Shown one piece after another: positions 15,233-23,563 of a stretch of DNA of 31,024 bases. The notes below the pieces were generated by a model. It did not search any database. It worked only from the letters and a program-made list of their open reading frames with translations, and was not told the origin of the DNA. Every line of letters begins with the position of its first letter. The stretch's first letter is position 1. Made by a program: the position numbers and the translations under genes. This DNA is from JALYNX01 sp035292685 (GTDB lineage Bacteria; Actinomycetota; Acidimicrobiia; Spongiisociales; ZC4RG35). Where the stretch lies: contig DATDPP010000095.1 of NCBI GenBank assembly GCA_035292685.1, forward strand, positions 1 to 31,024, read 5' to 3'.

Positions 15233-17257
15233 GTGAGGGTTTATGAACTGGCCCGGGATCTGGGTGTTGAGTCGAAAGTCGTTCTCGAGCACGCCAAGAC
15301 GCTAGGGGTCGATGTGAAGACGGCGTCTTCGGGCTTGGACGAAGAGGCGATAGAACTGCTTCGGCTCGCTGTGGTCGGCGACGAACCACCGGCGGCCGAC
15401 GTCGAATCGGTCGAGCCGGGGTTGGCCCCGGACGGCCAACCCGTTCCCGAAGGGGCAACAACTGGAGAGCTGGTCAGCGCCGCGATTGCCGAGGAGCCCC
15501 AGGTGGGTCTGGCGTCGCTGCGGGAGGGGGTATCGGTGCAGGATTTCGCCGAGGCGCTCGGTGTGCCCTCCAGTGAGATCGTCAAAACCCTCTTGCTGCG
15601 GGGTTTGCCAGTAGGCGCCGGCCAGACCATGCCGGCGAACCTCATGGAGGAGATCGCCGAGTCTTACGGGATCATGATCGAGATCGAGACCGCCCCCGCG
15701 GCCCCGATGGTCCCGGAACGCCCCGAGCACGAAGACAGCGCCGACGACCTCGAGCCGAGGCCACCCGTAGTCACCGTGATGGGCCACGTCGACCATGGCA
15801 AGACCACCCTTCTCGACCAGATTCGCAAGACGAGCGTCGTCGAAGGGGAGCAGGGAGGGATCACCCAGCACATCGGCGCCTATCAGGTGGATGTGAACGG
15901 GCACCCCGTGACGTTCATTGATACTCCAGGTCACGAGGCCTTCACTGCCCTCAGGGCCCGCGGGGCCAACATCACCGACATCGTGGTCCTGGTGGTCGCT
16001 GCCAACGATGGTGTGATGCCTCAAACGGTGGAGGCCATCTCCCACGCTCGGGCGGCTGGCGTCAAGACCGTGGTTGCCATCAACAAGATCGACCTGCCTG
16101 GGGCAGACCCCACGCGGGTGAGGACCGAGTTGACCGAGCACAACATCATCACCGAGGAACTTGGCGGTGATGTGCCCAGTGTCGAGGTGTCGGCACTGAA
16201 TGGTGACGGAGTCGAGGACCTGCTCGAGGTGGTCGACCTCATCGCTCAACTCGAGGAATACAAGGCGAACCCCAACGCTCCGGCTTCGGGTGTAGTGGTC
16301 GAAGCCCGATTCGAGACGGGGAAGGGTGCGGTCGCAACCGTGATCATCCAGCGGGGCACCCTGAAGAAGGGGGACGCCTTCGTGGCGGGCGCCGTCGCCG
16401 GGCGAGCCCGTGGCCTCATGGACGAGAACGGGCAGCCAGTGGTTTCCGCGGGACCCTCCGTCCCGGTGCAGATCATGGGTTGGGACGACGTGCCCGTGGC
16501 GGGTGACTACTTCGAAGCGGTGGAGTCGGACCGTGAGGCACGCCGTCTCGCCATGGAGCGGGCACAAGAGCTGAGGTTGGCGAATCAGGCGGTGCCATCG
16601 GCGCGTGACAGGCTGCAGAGCTTGCTCGATCAGCTGCGCACCGACGAGGCCCACCTCAACCTCATCGTCAAAGCCGACGCCCAGGGCTCGATCGAGGCCT
16701 TGCGCGAGTCCATTGTCAAGATCGAGCGCGAGGGCGGAAGGATCCAGATCGTTCACGGAGCCGTGGGCGGGATCAACGAGAACGACGTCACCCTGGCCGA
16801 GGTCACCGATTCGGTGATCGTCGGTTTCAACGTGCGTCCGGAGCCAAAGGCCCGCAAGGCTGCAGAACAGGCCGGGATCGAGATCCGCACCTACGGGATC
16901 ATCTACGAGATGCTCGACGACATCGAGCTCCTGCTGGTTGGCCAGCTGGCACCGGAGGAACATGAGCAGGTCCTGGGCAGCTCCGAGGTCCGGGCGATCT
17001 TCAAGGTTCCCAAAGCCGGGACTGTCGCCGGGTGCTACGTGGTGGAAGGTGTCGTCCAGCGAGGCGCCAAGGCGAGGCTGCTCCGGGATGGGATCATCAT
17101 TCACGACGGAGTCGTCGCCTCGCTGAAGCGCTTCAAAGACGACGTTCGAGAAGTGGCTGCCGGGTTCGAATGCGGCATGAGCTTCGAGAACTACAACGAC
17201 GTCAAGGAGGGCGACACAATCGAGGCCTACCTGATCCGCGAGGTCGCTCGAACCTGA
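15233..17257 (+). CDS. infB: Translation initiation factor IF-2
   Basis: IF-2 is the GTPase that positions fMet-tRNA and joins the subunits. The 674-residue protein has a short N-terminal IF2N domain (RVYELARDLGVESKVVLEHAK), a second IF2N-like segment near 100-140, then the G domain with G1 GHVDHGKT near residue 185, G3 DTPGHE and G4 NKID, followed by domains II, III (NLIVKADAQGSIEAL) and IV. It lacks the long Pro/Ala/Gly-rich N-terminal region common in actinobacterial IF-2, so it is compact. GTG 15233 follows AGGAGG. Its TGA shares one base with the ATG of the next gene. Confidence 0.96.
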   Translation: MRVYELARDLGVESKVVLEHAKTLGVDVKTASSGLDEEAIELLRLAVVGDEPPAADVESVEPGLAPDGQPVPEGATTGELVSAAIAEEPQVGLASLREGVSVQDFAEALGVPSSEIVKTLLLRGLPVGAGQTMPANLMEEIAESYGIMIEIETAPAAPMVPERPEHEDSADDLEPRPPVVTVMGHVDHGKTTLLDQIRKTSVVEGEQGGITQHIGAYQVDVNGHPVTFIDTPGHEAFTALRARGANITDIVVLVVAANDGVMPQTVEAISHARAAGVKTVVAINKIDLPGADPTRVRTELTEHNIITEELGGDVPSVEVSALNGDGVEDLLEVVDLIAQLEEYKANPNAPASGVVVEARFETGKGAVATVIIQRGTLKKGDAFVAGAVAGRARGLMDENGQPVVSAGPSVPVQIMGWDDVPVAGDYFEAVESDREARRLAMERAQELRLANQAVPSARDRLQSLLDQLRTDEAHLNLIVKADAQGSIEALRESIVKIEREGGRIQIVHGAVGGINENDVTLAEVTDSVIVGFNVRPEPKARKAAEQAGIEIRTYGIIYEMLDDIELLLVGQLAPEEHEQVLGSSEVRAIFKVPKAGTVAGCYVVEGVVQRGAKARLLRDGIIIHDGVVASLKRFKDDVREVAAGFECGMSFENYNDVKEGDTIEAYLIREVART

Positions 17258-17550
17258 TGCGAGCCGCGGCCCTCAGGGTCGAACTGCATCTGCCCAGCGC
17301 AAAGTCGCTCAAAGCGAAACGGGCGATCCTGCGTCCCCTGGTCGAAGGCATCAAACGGCTGGGGTCCTTAAGTGTGGCCGAGGTCGACCATCACGACCGA
17401 TGGCAGCGGGCGGCATTGGGGGTGGCGATCGCAACCCGAGACGGTGACAGCCTGGCGGCTCAGATCGCGAAGCTTCGTCGCTACCTTGACACGCGATTGG
17501 AGGTCGAGGTGCTCGACATTCACATCAGCGAGTTGGAGGATCCGGGATGA
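17257..17550 (+). CDS. ylxP: DUF503 family protein (YlxP-like)
   Basis: This 97-residue protein matches the DUF503/YlxP family, a small ferredoxin-like fold found between infB and rbfA in many Gram-positive bacteria. The N-terminal strand followed by LPSAKSLKAKRAILRPLVEGIK is the family's hallmark, as are AEVDHHDRWQRAALGVAIAT and the C-terminal VEVLDIHISELEDPG. Its biochemical function is not established; a role linked to ribosome assembly is suggested only by its neighbours. The start codon overlaps the infB stop (ATG at 17257-17259), and the stop overlaps rbfA by 4 bases. Confidence 0.88.
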   Translation: MRAAALRVELHLPSAKSLKAKRAILRPLVEGIKRLGSLSVAEVDHHDRWQRAALGVAIATRDGDSLAAQIAKLRRYLDTRLEVEVLDIHISELEDPG

Positions 17551-17906
17551 GGGATACCAGCCCACGAATGCTCAAGGTCAACTCCACTCTCCGGGAGGTC
17601 CTTGCCGAGGAAATGGAGAGGATGAACGACGATCGTCTCGAGATGGTCTCGATAACTGCCGTCGAGACCAGCCCCAACCTGCGCTCGGCCGTGGTGTATG
17701 TCGATGTCCTGGGTGCCGACGACCAGGAAGCGGCGTTGGTCGCCCTGCGCAAGGCCTCCCGCCGCCTGCAATCGGCGATCGGTCGCCAGGTCCGGATTAA
17801 ATACACACCCACTCTCGAATTCGAGATCGACCAGGGAGTGGTCGGTGGCGACCGCATCGAAACCATCCTCAAGGGCCTGCATGAGGAGGAGGGCATAGGC
17901 GAATGA
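17547..17906 (+). CDS. rbfA: Ribosome-binding factor A
   Basis: RbfA acts in 30S maturation and cold adaptation, binding near the 5' end helix of 16S rRNA. The 119-residue product has the single KH-type fold with the family's features: RMLKVNSTLREVLAEEMERM at the start, ITAVETSPNLRSAVVYVDVLG in the middle, and RLQSAIGRQVRIKYTPTLEF followed by DQGVVGGDRIETIL at the end. Overlaps of 4 bases with both neighbours indicate coupled translation in the infB operon. Confidence 0.95.
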   Translation: MRDTSPRMLKVNSTLREVLAEEMERMNDDRLEMVSITAVETSPNLRSAVVYVDVLGADDQEAALVALRKASRRLQSAIGRQVRIKYTPTLEFEIDQGVVGGDRIETILKGLHEEEGIGE

Positions 17907-18874
17907 TCGACCGGGCGATCCTCGAGGCAGCGGCTGAGGCGATCTCTTCTGCCGAATCACTGGCACTGGCCTGCCATGTCGGGCCCGACGGCGACGCCCT
18001 GGGGTCGATGCTCGGTCTCGGGATCGCCGCCGAGAACGCCGGAAAGAAAGTGGTGGCCAGCTTCGGGACGCCATTCGGCGTGGCTGCCGGCTTCGCCTTT
18101 CTCCCCACTGCGCTCCTGGTCTCACCCCAGGATTTCCCCGCCGAGCCGCAGACCATGATCGTTTTCGACGCCGCTTCACTCGATCGTCTCGGGGAACTTG
18201 CCGAGAATGCATCCAAGGCAGGCACCACCATCGTGATCGACCACCACGCCACCAACGGTGGCTTCGGCGATATCGCCGTGGTGGATGGGGCCGCGGCGGC
18301 AACGGGAGAGCTTGTCGCCTTGTTGCTCAGGACCCTTGGCTGGCCGCTGACTCCCGAGATCGCCACCTGTCTGCTCACCGCTATCGTCACCGACACAGGC
18401 CGGTTCCAATACGCCAACACCAGCCCCTCGACCTTGGAACTTGCGGCAGAGCTGGTGGCTGCGGGTGCTCGACCTCCCGAGATCAGCCGTCATATCTACG
18501 AGGAGGTGCCCTTCGGGTATCTGAAGGCCGCGGGGGCGGCACTGAGCCGCGCCGAGCTCGACAAAGACAAGGGACTGGTCACGGCCGTCATCACCCATGC
18601 CGATCTCGACGAAGCCGGGATCGACTGGGGGGACATCGACAACCTGGTCGACACGGTCAGGCTCGCGGTCGAAGCCGATGTCGCGGTTCTGGCGAAGGTG
18701 CACGCCGATGGCAAGGTCAAGCTCAGCCTGCGGTCGAGAGGAGCGACCGACGTCGGCTCGCTTGCTGCCGAATTGGGCGGTGGTGGCCACCGGCTCGCCG
18801 CGGGGGCGACATTCGTTGGCGACGCAAAAGATGCGCTTGATGAAGTGCGGAAGCGGATAGAGGACTTCCGGTGA
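17903..18874 (+). CDS. nrnA: NrnA-type DHH/DHHA1 phosphoesterase (nanoRNase, possibly pAp or cyclic dinucleotide phosphatase)
   Basis: This 323-residue DHH-family phosphoesterase degrades short RNA oligonucleotides; homologues also hydrolyse pAp or c-di-AMP/pApA. Motif I is H25-V-G-P-D29-G-D31, the second metal Asp is D89 (IVFDAAS), and the DHH motif is at residues 113-115 (VIDHHATN). Motif IV Asp is in TAIVTDTGRFQY. The DHHA1 domain ends with GGGGHRLAAG near residue 295. The place between rbfA and truB matches Rv2837c in M. tuberculosis. Whether it prefers nanoRNA, pAp or cyclic dinucleotides cannot be read from sequence. Confidence 0.92.
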   Translation: MIDRAILEAAAEAISSAESLALACHVGPDGDALGSMLGLGIAAENAGKKVVASFGTPFGVAAGFAFLPTALLVSPQDFPAEPQTMIVFDAASLDRLGELAENASKAGTTIVIDHHATNGGFGDIAVVDGAAAATGELVALLLRTLGWPLTPEIATCLLTAIVTDTGRFQYANTSPSTLELAAELVAAGARPPEISRHIYEEVPFGYLKAAGAALSRAELDKDKGLVTAVITHADLDEAGIDWGDIDNLVDTVRLAVEADVAVLAKVHADGKVKLSLRSRGATDVGSLAAELGGGGHRLAAGATFVGDAKDALDEVRKRIEDFR

Positions 18875-19746
18875 CCAAGGGGTTCCTGGTGGTCGACAAG
18901 CCCGGCGGCGTGACGTCGAACGCCGTCATCGGCATGGTGCGCCGGGCGACCGGGATCAAGAAGGTGGGACACGCCGGGACCCTCGACCCTCTCGCCACCG
19001 GGGCGATGGTGGTGGCGGTGGGCCCGGTGACCAGGCTGATCCGCTTCATTCAGGAACAACCGAAGGAATACCTGGCGACCGCCCAGTTTGGCGTCGCCAC
19101 CGACACCCTCGATTCCGACGGAGCCGTCCTGGAGCGCGAGCCGATGGAGTTCAGTGAGGCGGAGATGGAGGCGGCTGCGAAGAGGTTCGTCGGGACCATC
19201 CACCAGATACCGCCGATGGTCTCCGCCCTCAAGCACCAGGGGCGCCGTCTCTATGAGCTGGCGCGTCGGGGAGAGGTCGTGGAGCGAGACGCCCGTCCGG
19301 TCCAGGTGTTCGAGCTGGAGATCCTCTCGGTTGGCTCCGGCCCCTACCCCGAGGTCGACTTCAGGGTGGTTTGTGGAAAGGGGACCTATGTGAGGTCACT
19401 GGCTGCGGACATGGCCGCCGTGCTTGGAGGCTCGGCGCATCTGACCGCACTCCGGCGGACCCGCATCGGCTCGCTGGAAGTCGATGCCTGTGGTGTTTCC
19501 GTGGACGACCTGGATCAATGGGAGGAGCGGATGCTCAGCCCCTCTCAGGCGCTAGGCGACCTGCCGGCGATCACGGTGGGCTCGGAGACAGCCGAGCGAG
19601 TCAGCAATGGTGCGCGCTTTGAGCACGGCGAGCTGGTCGAGGTCCCGGACGGAGCGGTTCGGGTGCTCGACGATGCAGGGGAGCTGCTTGCCATCTACCG
19701 GCGAAGCGGGGAACAGGTCATCCCCGAGGTGGTCCTCGTCTCATGA
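18871..19746 (+). CDS. truB: tRNA pseudouridine(55) synthase TruB
   Basis: TruB makes pseudouridine 55 in the T-loop of tRNAs. The 291-residue product has GFLVVDKPGGVTSN at the N-terminus, the catalytic Asp39 in GHAGTLDPLATG, the QIPPMVSALKHQGRRLYELAR segment and the CGKGTYVRSLAADMA motif. A C-terminal extension of about 70 residues resembles the actinobacterial TruB C-terminal/PUA-like domain. GTG 18871 overlaps the nrnA stop, and its own stop overlaps ribF by 4 bases. Confidence 0.95.
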   Translation: MTKGFLVVDKPGGVTSNAVIGMVRRATGIKKVGHAGTLDPLATGAMVVAVGPVTRLIRFIQEQPKEYLATAQFGVATDTLDSDGAVLEREPMEFSEAEMEAAAKRFVGTIHQIPPMVSALKHQGRRLYELARRGEVVERDARPVQVFELEILSVGSGPYPEVDFRVVCGKGTYVRSLAADMAAVLGGSAHLTALRRTRIGSLEVDACGVSVDDLDQWEERMLSPSQALGDLPAITVGSETAERVSNGARFEHGELVEVPDGAVRVLDDAGELLAIYRRSGEQVIPEVVLVS

Positions 19747-20681
19747 GGGTGCTCCGCGGGCCTTGGGCGAGCTGGGAGACGCAGACCTCGCCGACCGCGG
19801 TGACGGTGGGTGTCTTCGACGGTGTCCACCTCGGCCATCGCACGCTGATCGAACGGTTGCGGGCGACCGGGCACGTCCCGACGATTCTCACCTTCGAGCC
19901 ACACCCTGCCGAGGTCCTGGCTCCGGGTACCCATCCCCGTCTGATCACCACCATCGACGAGCGCCTGGGCCTGCTCGCCGGAGCGGGGGTCGAGCTGGTG
20001 GGGGTGCTGAATCTGGCCGAGATCCGTCATTTGCAGGCCGGGGAGTTCTTGGGCCAGGTGCTGGAGCAACGGCTGGCGATGGCGGCGATGGTCGTGGGGA
20101 CCGACTTTCACTTCGGCAGGGATCGGTCAGGGGATGTCGCCTTTCTCCGCCGCGCCGGTGACCTCGAGGGTTTCAAAGTCGATGTCGTGGAGCTGCAGCA
20201 GACTGCTGATGGTGCCATCTCGTCTTCCGGGATAAGGGCCATGATCGAGATGGGGGACATGCGCGCCGCAACCGGTTTGCTGGGATCTCGCTACTCGTTG
20301 TCCAATGTCGTGATCCATGGCGACGGAAGGGGTCGGGAGATCGGCTTTCCCACTGCCAACCTGGAGCCACCGGGGCGCAAGGTCATCCCCGGGCACGGGG
20401 TGTATGCGGCCTACGCCTTGCTTCGCGGTGAGCGTCATCAGGCGGCTGTGAATGTGGGCGTCCGCCCCACCTTCGGGGGAACCGAGCTAGTGGTCGAGGC
20501 TCACCTGCTCGATTTCAACGACGACTGCTACGACGAGACAATGACCCTCGAATTCGTGGAGCGACTTCGCCCCGAACTGAGATTCGAAGAGGTTTCCGCG
20601 TTGATCAAGCAGATGAGCGTTGATGTCGAGACGGTCCGCGAAGTGCTCGAGAGCCTGGACCCGGGGCCCCGAGATGTCTGA
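19743..20681 (+). CDS. ribF: Bifunctional riboflavin kinase / FAD synthetase
   Basis: RibF phosphorylates riboflavin to FMN and adenylylates FMN to FAD. The N-terminal FMN adenylyltransferase domain carries GVFDGVHLGHRTLI with the nucleotidyltransferase HxGH at residues 29-32 and, further on, DFHFGRDRSGD and a SSGIRAMIEMGD segment. The C-terminal riboflavin kinase domain begins near residue 190 with HGDGRGREIGFPTANL and continues with GVYAAYAL, NVGVRPTFGG and AHLLDFNDDCYDE. Length (312) is standard. Overlaps on both sides (4 bases with truB, 8 with proB) place it within the coupled chain. Confidence 0.96.
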   Translation: MRVLRGPWASWETQTSPTAVTVGVFDGVHLGHRTLIERLRATGHVPTILTFEPHPAEVLAPGTHPRLITTIDERLGLLAGAGVELVGVLNLAEIRHLQAGEFLGQVLEQRLAMAAMVVGTDFHFGRDRSGDVAFLRRAGDLEGFKVDVVELQQTADGAISSSGIRAMIEMGDMRAATGLLGSRYSLSNVVIHGDGRGREIGFPTANLEPPGRKVIPGHGVYAAYALLRGERHQAAVNVGVRPTFGGTELVVEAHLLDFNDDCYDETMTLEFVERLRPELRFEEVSALIKQMSVDVETVREVLESLDPGPRDV

Positions 20682-21816
20682 CAGCGGCCGTCACCAGATC
20701 CCGGTCGGGATGCCGGTGGTGATGAAAGCCGGCTCGTCGAGCCTTGTGCAACGAACCGGGGAACTGGACCTGGAAGCCCTGGCCCGCACCGCAGACCTGG
20801 TCGCAGCGATGTGGAGCGCGGGATACCCGACCATCCTCGTGTCGTCCGGTGCCGTGGCCGCCGGCTTGCCGGTGCTCGGGCTGGATCGCAGGCCAAAGGA
20901 CGTTCCCGGTCTTCAGGTAGCGGCAGCCGTGGGCCAGGGCCGGCTCATGGAGCGGTACTCGGCGTTGTTCTCCGAACGGGGAAGGGTGGTGGGCCAGGTG
21001 TTGCTGACCAAGGACCTCCTGGCCAACCGAAGTCAATACCTGTATGCCCGGGAAGCTCTGGAGAGGATGCTGGCACTGGGCGTGGTCCCCATCGTCAACG
21101 AGAACGACACCGTCGTGGTGGAGGGGCTCCGATTGGGGGACAACGACCGTCTGGCCGCCATCGTCTCCCATCTGGTGTCAGCCGGGATCCTGGTGATCCT
21201 CACCGACATTGGAGGTATCTATTCGGCCGACCCCAAGATCGTGGCTGACGCCGAGCTGCTCACAGCGGTGCGGCCCACCGACACCACCCTCGATGTGGTC
21301 GGTGCCGGCGACCCGGGCCCGTTCGGCTCGGGTGGGGCCGCCACCAAGGTGGCCGCGGCCCGGATGGCGGCCTGGTCAGGTATCCCCACCGTCATCGCCG
21401 ATGCCCGGGAAGCAGATGTCCTCGCCCGGGCAGTGGCCGGTGAGGAGGTGGGGACCTGGGTCACCCCCCATGAGACGCGGCTCTCGGCGCGCAAGCTCTG
21501 GATCGCCTTCGGGCAGCCCTCGGAGGGCAAGGTCATGGTCGATCACGGGGCCACCCTCGCCTTGTTGGAGGGCGGCAAGTCGCTTCTCGCGGTTGGTGTC
21601 TCATCGGTCGAAGGTGAGTTCAACGTCGGTGCCGCGGTCGAGGTGCTGGGCCCAGACGGCCGTCTCATCGGCAAGGGTTTGACGACGATGACGGGGGATC
21701 AGGCCCGTCGCTCGATCGGGCGCCACAGTTCGGAGGTTGGCGGCGTTGTCATCCATCGTGACGACTTCGTCCTCCTCGCAGTCGAGCACAGGCCCGCCGA
21801 TAGGCTTGTCCCATGA
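20674..21816 (+). CDS. proB: Glutamate 5-kinase
   Basis: ProB phosphorylates glutamate in the first step of proline synthesis and is the usual point of proline feedback. The product (380 residues from ATG 20674) has the amino-acid kinase domain with KAGSSSL, SSGAVAAGL, IVNENDTVVV, LRLGDNDRLAAIVS, LTDIGGIYSADP and FGSGGAATKVAAA. A C-terminal PUA domain covers about residues 280-370 (GKVMVDHGATLALLEGGKSLL). ATG 20674 lies 8 bases before the ribF stop; ATG 20713 would also keep the kinase motif. The canonical KVGSSSL reads KAGSSSL here. It is followed by proA with a 4-base overlap. Confidence 0.94.
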   Translation: MSDSGRHQIPVGMPVVMKAGSSSLVQRTGELDLEALARTADLVAAMWSAGYPTILVSSGAVAAGLPVLGLDRRPKDVPGLQVAAAVGQGRLMERYSALFSERGRVVGQVLLTKDLLANRSQYLYAREALERMLALGVVPIVNENDTVVVEGLRLGDNDRLAAIVSHLVSAGILVILTDIGGIYSADPKIVADAELLTAVRPTDTTLDVVGAGDPGPFGSGGAATKVAAARMAAWSGIPTVIADAREADVLARAVAGEEVGTWVTPHETRLSARKLWIAFGQPSEGKVMVDHGATLALLEGGKSLLAVGVSSVEGEFNVGAAVEVLGPDGRLIGKGLTTMTGDQARRSIGRHSSEVGGVVIHRDDFVLLAVEHRPADRLVP

Positions 21817-23051
21817 TCGACACGATCGGGCGGCGAGCCCGGGATGCCTCTCGTGATCTTGCCCAAAGCAAAGGTGAAGCTCGGCAGCAGGCCTTGGTTC
21901 AGATGGCAGAGGCGGTCAACGGCGCCACGACCGATATCCTCGCCGCCAACGAAGCCGACCTTCAACAGGCCGAGGGCGAAGGCATCGCCGGAGCACTTCT
22001 GGACCGCCTCCGTCTCACCGAAGCCAGGGTCCGGGCGATGGCAGCCGGTTTGCGGACGGTGGCTTCCCTGCCGGACCCGGTTGGCCGTGAAACCGGGGGC
22101 TGGGTCCTGCACAATGGGATCCGTCTCCATCGGGTTCGGGTGCCGCTTGGAGTGGTGGCCGTCATCTACGAGGCCCGCCCCAACGTGACAGCCGACGCCG
22201 CCGGGCTTTGCATCAAATCGGGCAACGCGGTGATCCTCCGTGGCTCGTCCTATGCGCTTCGGTCCAACAAGGCGATCAGTGCAGCTCTCAGGGAGGCCCT
22301 CTCCCAAACGGGTCTTCCCAGTGATGGGGTGCAACTACTGGAGGACACTTCCCGGGACGGGGCCAAGGCGCTCATGCAGGCCACCGAGTGGGTCGATCTC
22401 CTCATACCCCGCGGCGGTCCCGGTTTGATCGACGCGGTCAGGGCCGACGCCACGGTTCCGACCGTGATCGATGGGGCAGGCAACTGCCATGTGTACGTGG
22501 ACTCGGCGGCCGACCTCGACATGGCCCGGTCGATCGTGGTGAACGCCAAGGTGCAGCGGCCGGGAGTGTGCAACGCCGCCGAAACCCTCCTCGTGCACGA
22601 GGCTGTTGCCGACCGGTTCCTGGTCGATGTGGCCCAGGCCCTGATGACGGAGGGGGTGGAGATGAGAGGGGATGAGCGTTCCCGGGAATTGGTCCCCGAG
22701 ATGCTGGAGGCGACTGAGGGCGATTGGGCCACAGAGTTCCTGGATCTGGTGATGGCGGTCCGGGTCGTTTCCGATGTGGATGCGGCAATCGAGCACATCC
22801 GGAGGTTCGGGACGGGCCACACCGAGGCCATCGTCACCGAGGACAGGGCGGCCGCCGACCGATTCGTGGCCGGCATCGACACCGCCGTGGTGGCGGTCAA
22901 TGTCTCCACCCGCTTCACGGACGGCGAGGAGTTCGGGTTCGGAGCCGAGATCGGGAACTCCACCCAAAAACTGCATGTGCGGGGCCCGATGGGCCTGGAG
23001 TCCCTCACCAGCGAGCGCTATGTCCTCTACGGGTCGGGGCAGGTGCGTTGA
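21813..23051 (+). CDS. proA: Gamma-glutamyl phosphate reductase
   Basis: ProA reduces glutamyl 5-phosphate to glutamate semialdehyde with NADPH, the second step of proline synthesis, probably in complex with ProB. The 412-residue aldehyde-dehydrogenase-fold enzyme has VPLGVVAVIYEARPNVTADAAGLC, GNAVILRGSSYALRSN, PRGGPGLI, TVIDGAGNCHVYVD and the catalytic cysteine in VQRPGVCNAAETLLV (about residue 255). STRFTDGEEFGFGAEIGNSTQKLH is the conserved C-terminal signature. It is the last gene of the overlapping chain that begins at infB. Confidence 0.96.
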   Translation: MIDTIGRRARDASRDLAQSKGEARQQALVQMAEAVNGATTDILAANEADLQQAEGEGIAGALLDRLRLTEARVRAMAAGLRTVASLPDPVGRETGGWVLHNGIRLHRVRVPLGVVAVIYEARPNVTADAAGLCIKSGNAVILRGSSYALRSNKAISAALREALSQTGLPSDGVQLLEDTSRDGAKALMQATEWVDLLIPRGGPGLIDAVRADATVPTVIDGAGNCHVYVDSAADLDMARSIVVNAKVQRPGVCNAAETLLVHEAVADRFLVDVAQALMTEGVEMRGDERSRELVPEMLEATEGDWATEFLDLVMAVRVVSDVDAAIEHIRRFGTGHTEAIVTEDRAAADRFVAGIDTAVVAVNVSTRFTDGEEFGFGAEIGNSTQKLHVRGPMGLESLTSERYVLYGSGQVR

Positions 23052-23081
23052 CCACGGATGGGGGTCGGACGTCGGTCCAGG

Positions 23082-23111
23082 TTGGGGATAGCATGCCCCC
23101 ACTGCTAAAGT
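23082..23111 (+). promoter_or_regulatory. Weak candidate promoter for rpsO
   Basis: TTGGGG (23082-23087) and TAAAGT (23106-23111) are 18 bases apart in the 99-base gap between proA and rpsO. A second -10-like GATAAT is at 23129-23134. An inverted repeat TGGGG/CCCCA also lies around 23083-23101 and could be a leader or processing element. No T-run is present, so no intrinsic terminator for proA is visible. Confidence 0.3.
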
Positions 23112-23150
23112 TCTGATTGCTCCCCCGGGATAATTCAGGTTTTACGCGCA

Positions 23151-23408
23151 ATGAAGACAACAACCGAGATCGTCGCCGAATACGGCACCCACAAGAGTGA
23201 CACCGGTTCCCCGGAGGTCCAGGTGGCGCTCCTGACGGAGCGGATCAACGAGCTCACAGAGCATCTTCGTGAGCACAAGCATGACCATCACAGCCGGCGC
23301 GGCCTGCTGATGATGGTCGGCAAGCGTCGCCGACTTCTCGACTATCTCCGCAGGGAGGACGTCGAGCGTTACCGAAGCCTCATCGCGAAGCTGGGGCTGC
23401 GGCGCTGA
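23151..23408 (+). CDS. rpsO: 30S ribosomal protein S15
   Basis: S15 is a primary 16S rRNA binder in the central domain. The 85-residue product is of normal length and carries the family signature: HKSDTGSPEVQVALLTERINELTEHL, then HKHDHHSRRGLLMMVGKRRRLLDYL, with the conserved SPEVQ, HxxDHHSRRGL and GKRRRLLDYL elements. No Shine-Dalgarno sequence is apparent before ATG 23151 (the preceding bases are GTTTTACGCGCA), so initiation may rely on leader structure; S15 represses its own mRNA in several bacteria. pnp lies downstream, the usual order. Confidence 0.97.
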   Translation: MKTTTEIVAEYGTHKSDTGSPEVQVALLTERINELTEHLREHKHDHHSRRGLLMMVGKRRRLLDYLRREDVERYRSLIAKLGLRR

Positions 23409-23420
23409 ACAGATTTCGCG

Positions 23421-23520
23421 GGCGCGCACGCGCAGCTCGCGGAACGTGGGCCCGAAGGTCCACGACAAGACACTGAGCCCTGTCGGTTGTCAGTGGCGAT
23501 GTCTCGGGAATCTGAGACAT
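23421..23520 (+). promoter_or_regulatory. Structured rpsO-pnp intergenic leader with several stem-loops
   Basis: Three stems can be drawn. CGTGGGCC (23445-23452) pairs with GGTCCACG (23457-23464) around CGAA, eight pairs with one G-U. CACTGA (23471-23476) pairs with TCAGTG (23490-23495). ATGTCTC (23499-23505) pairs perfectly with GAGACAT (23514-23520). A GC-rich region before them (23417-23442) may form another. There are no T-runs. In actinobacteria a conserved pnp leader RNA (Actino-pnp) is known, and in Escherichia RNase III cleaves a pnp leader; membership of either class here is inference. Confidence 0.5.
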
Positions 23521-23563
23521 GACTACTGCCAACGGGCATGGCTCCATACACAAGGAGCACTTA

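Noticed and set aside
15302..17104. Minus-strand open frame of 600 codons opposite infB
   Set aside because: It mirrors IF-2 codon for codon, has His/Asp-rich composition typical of an antisense shadow, and shows no domain.
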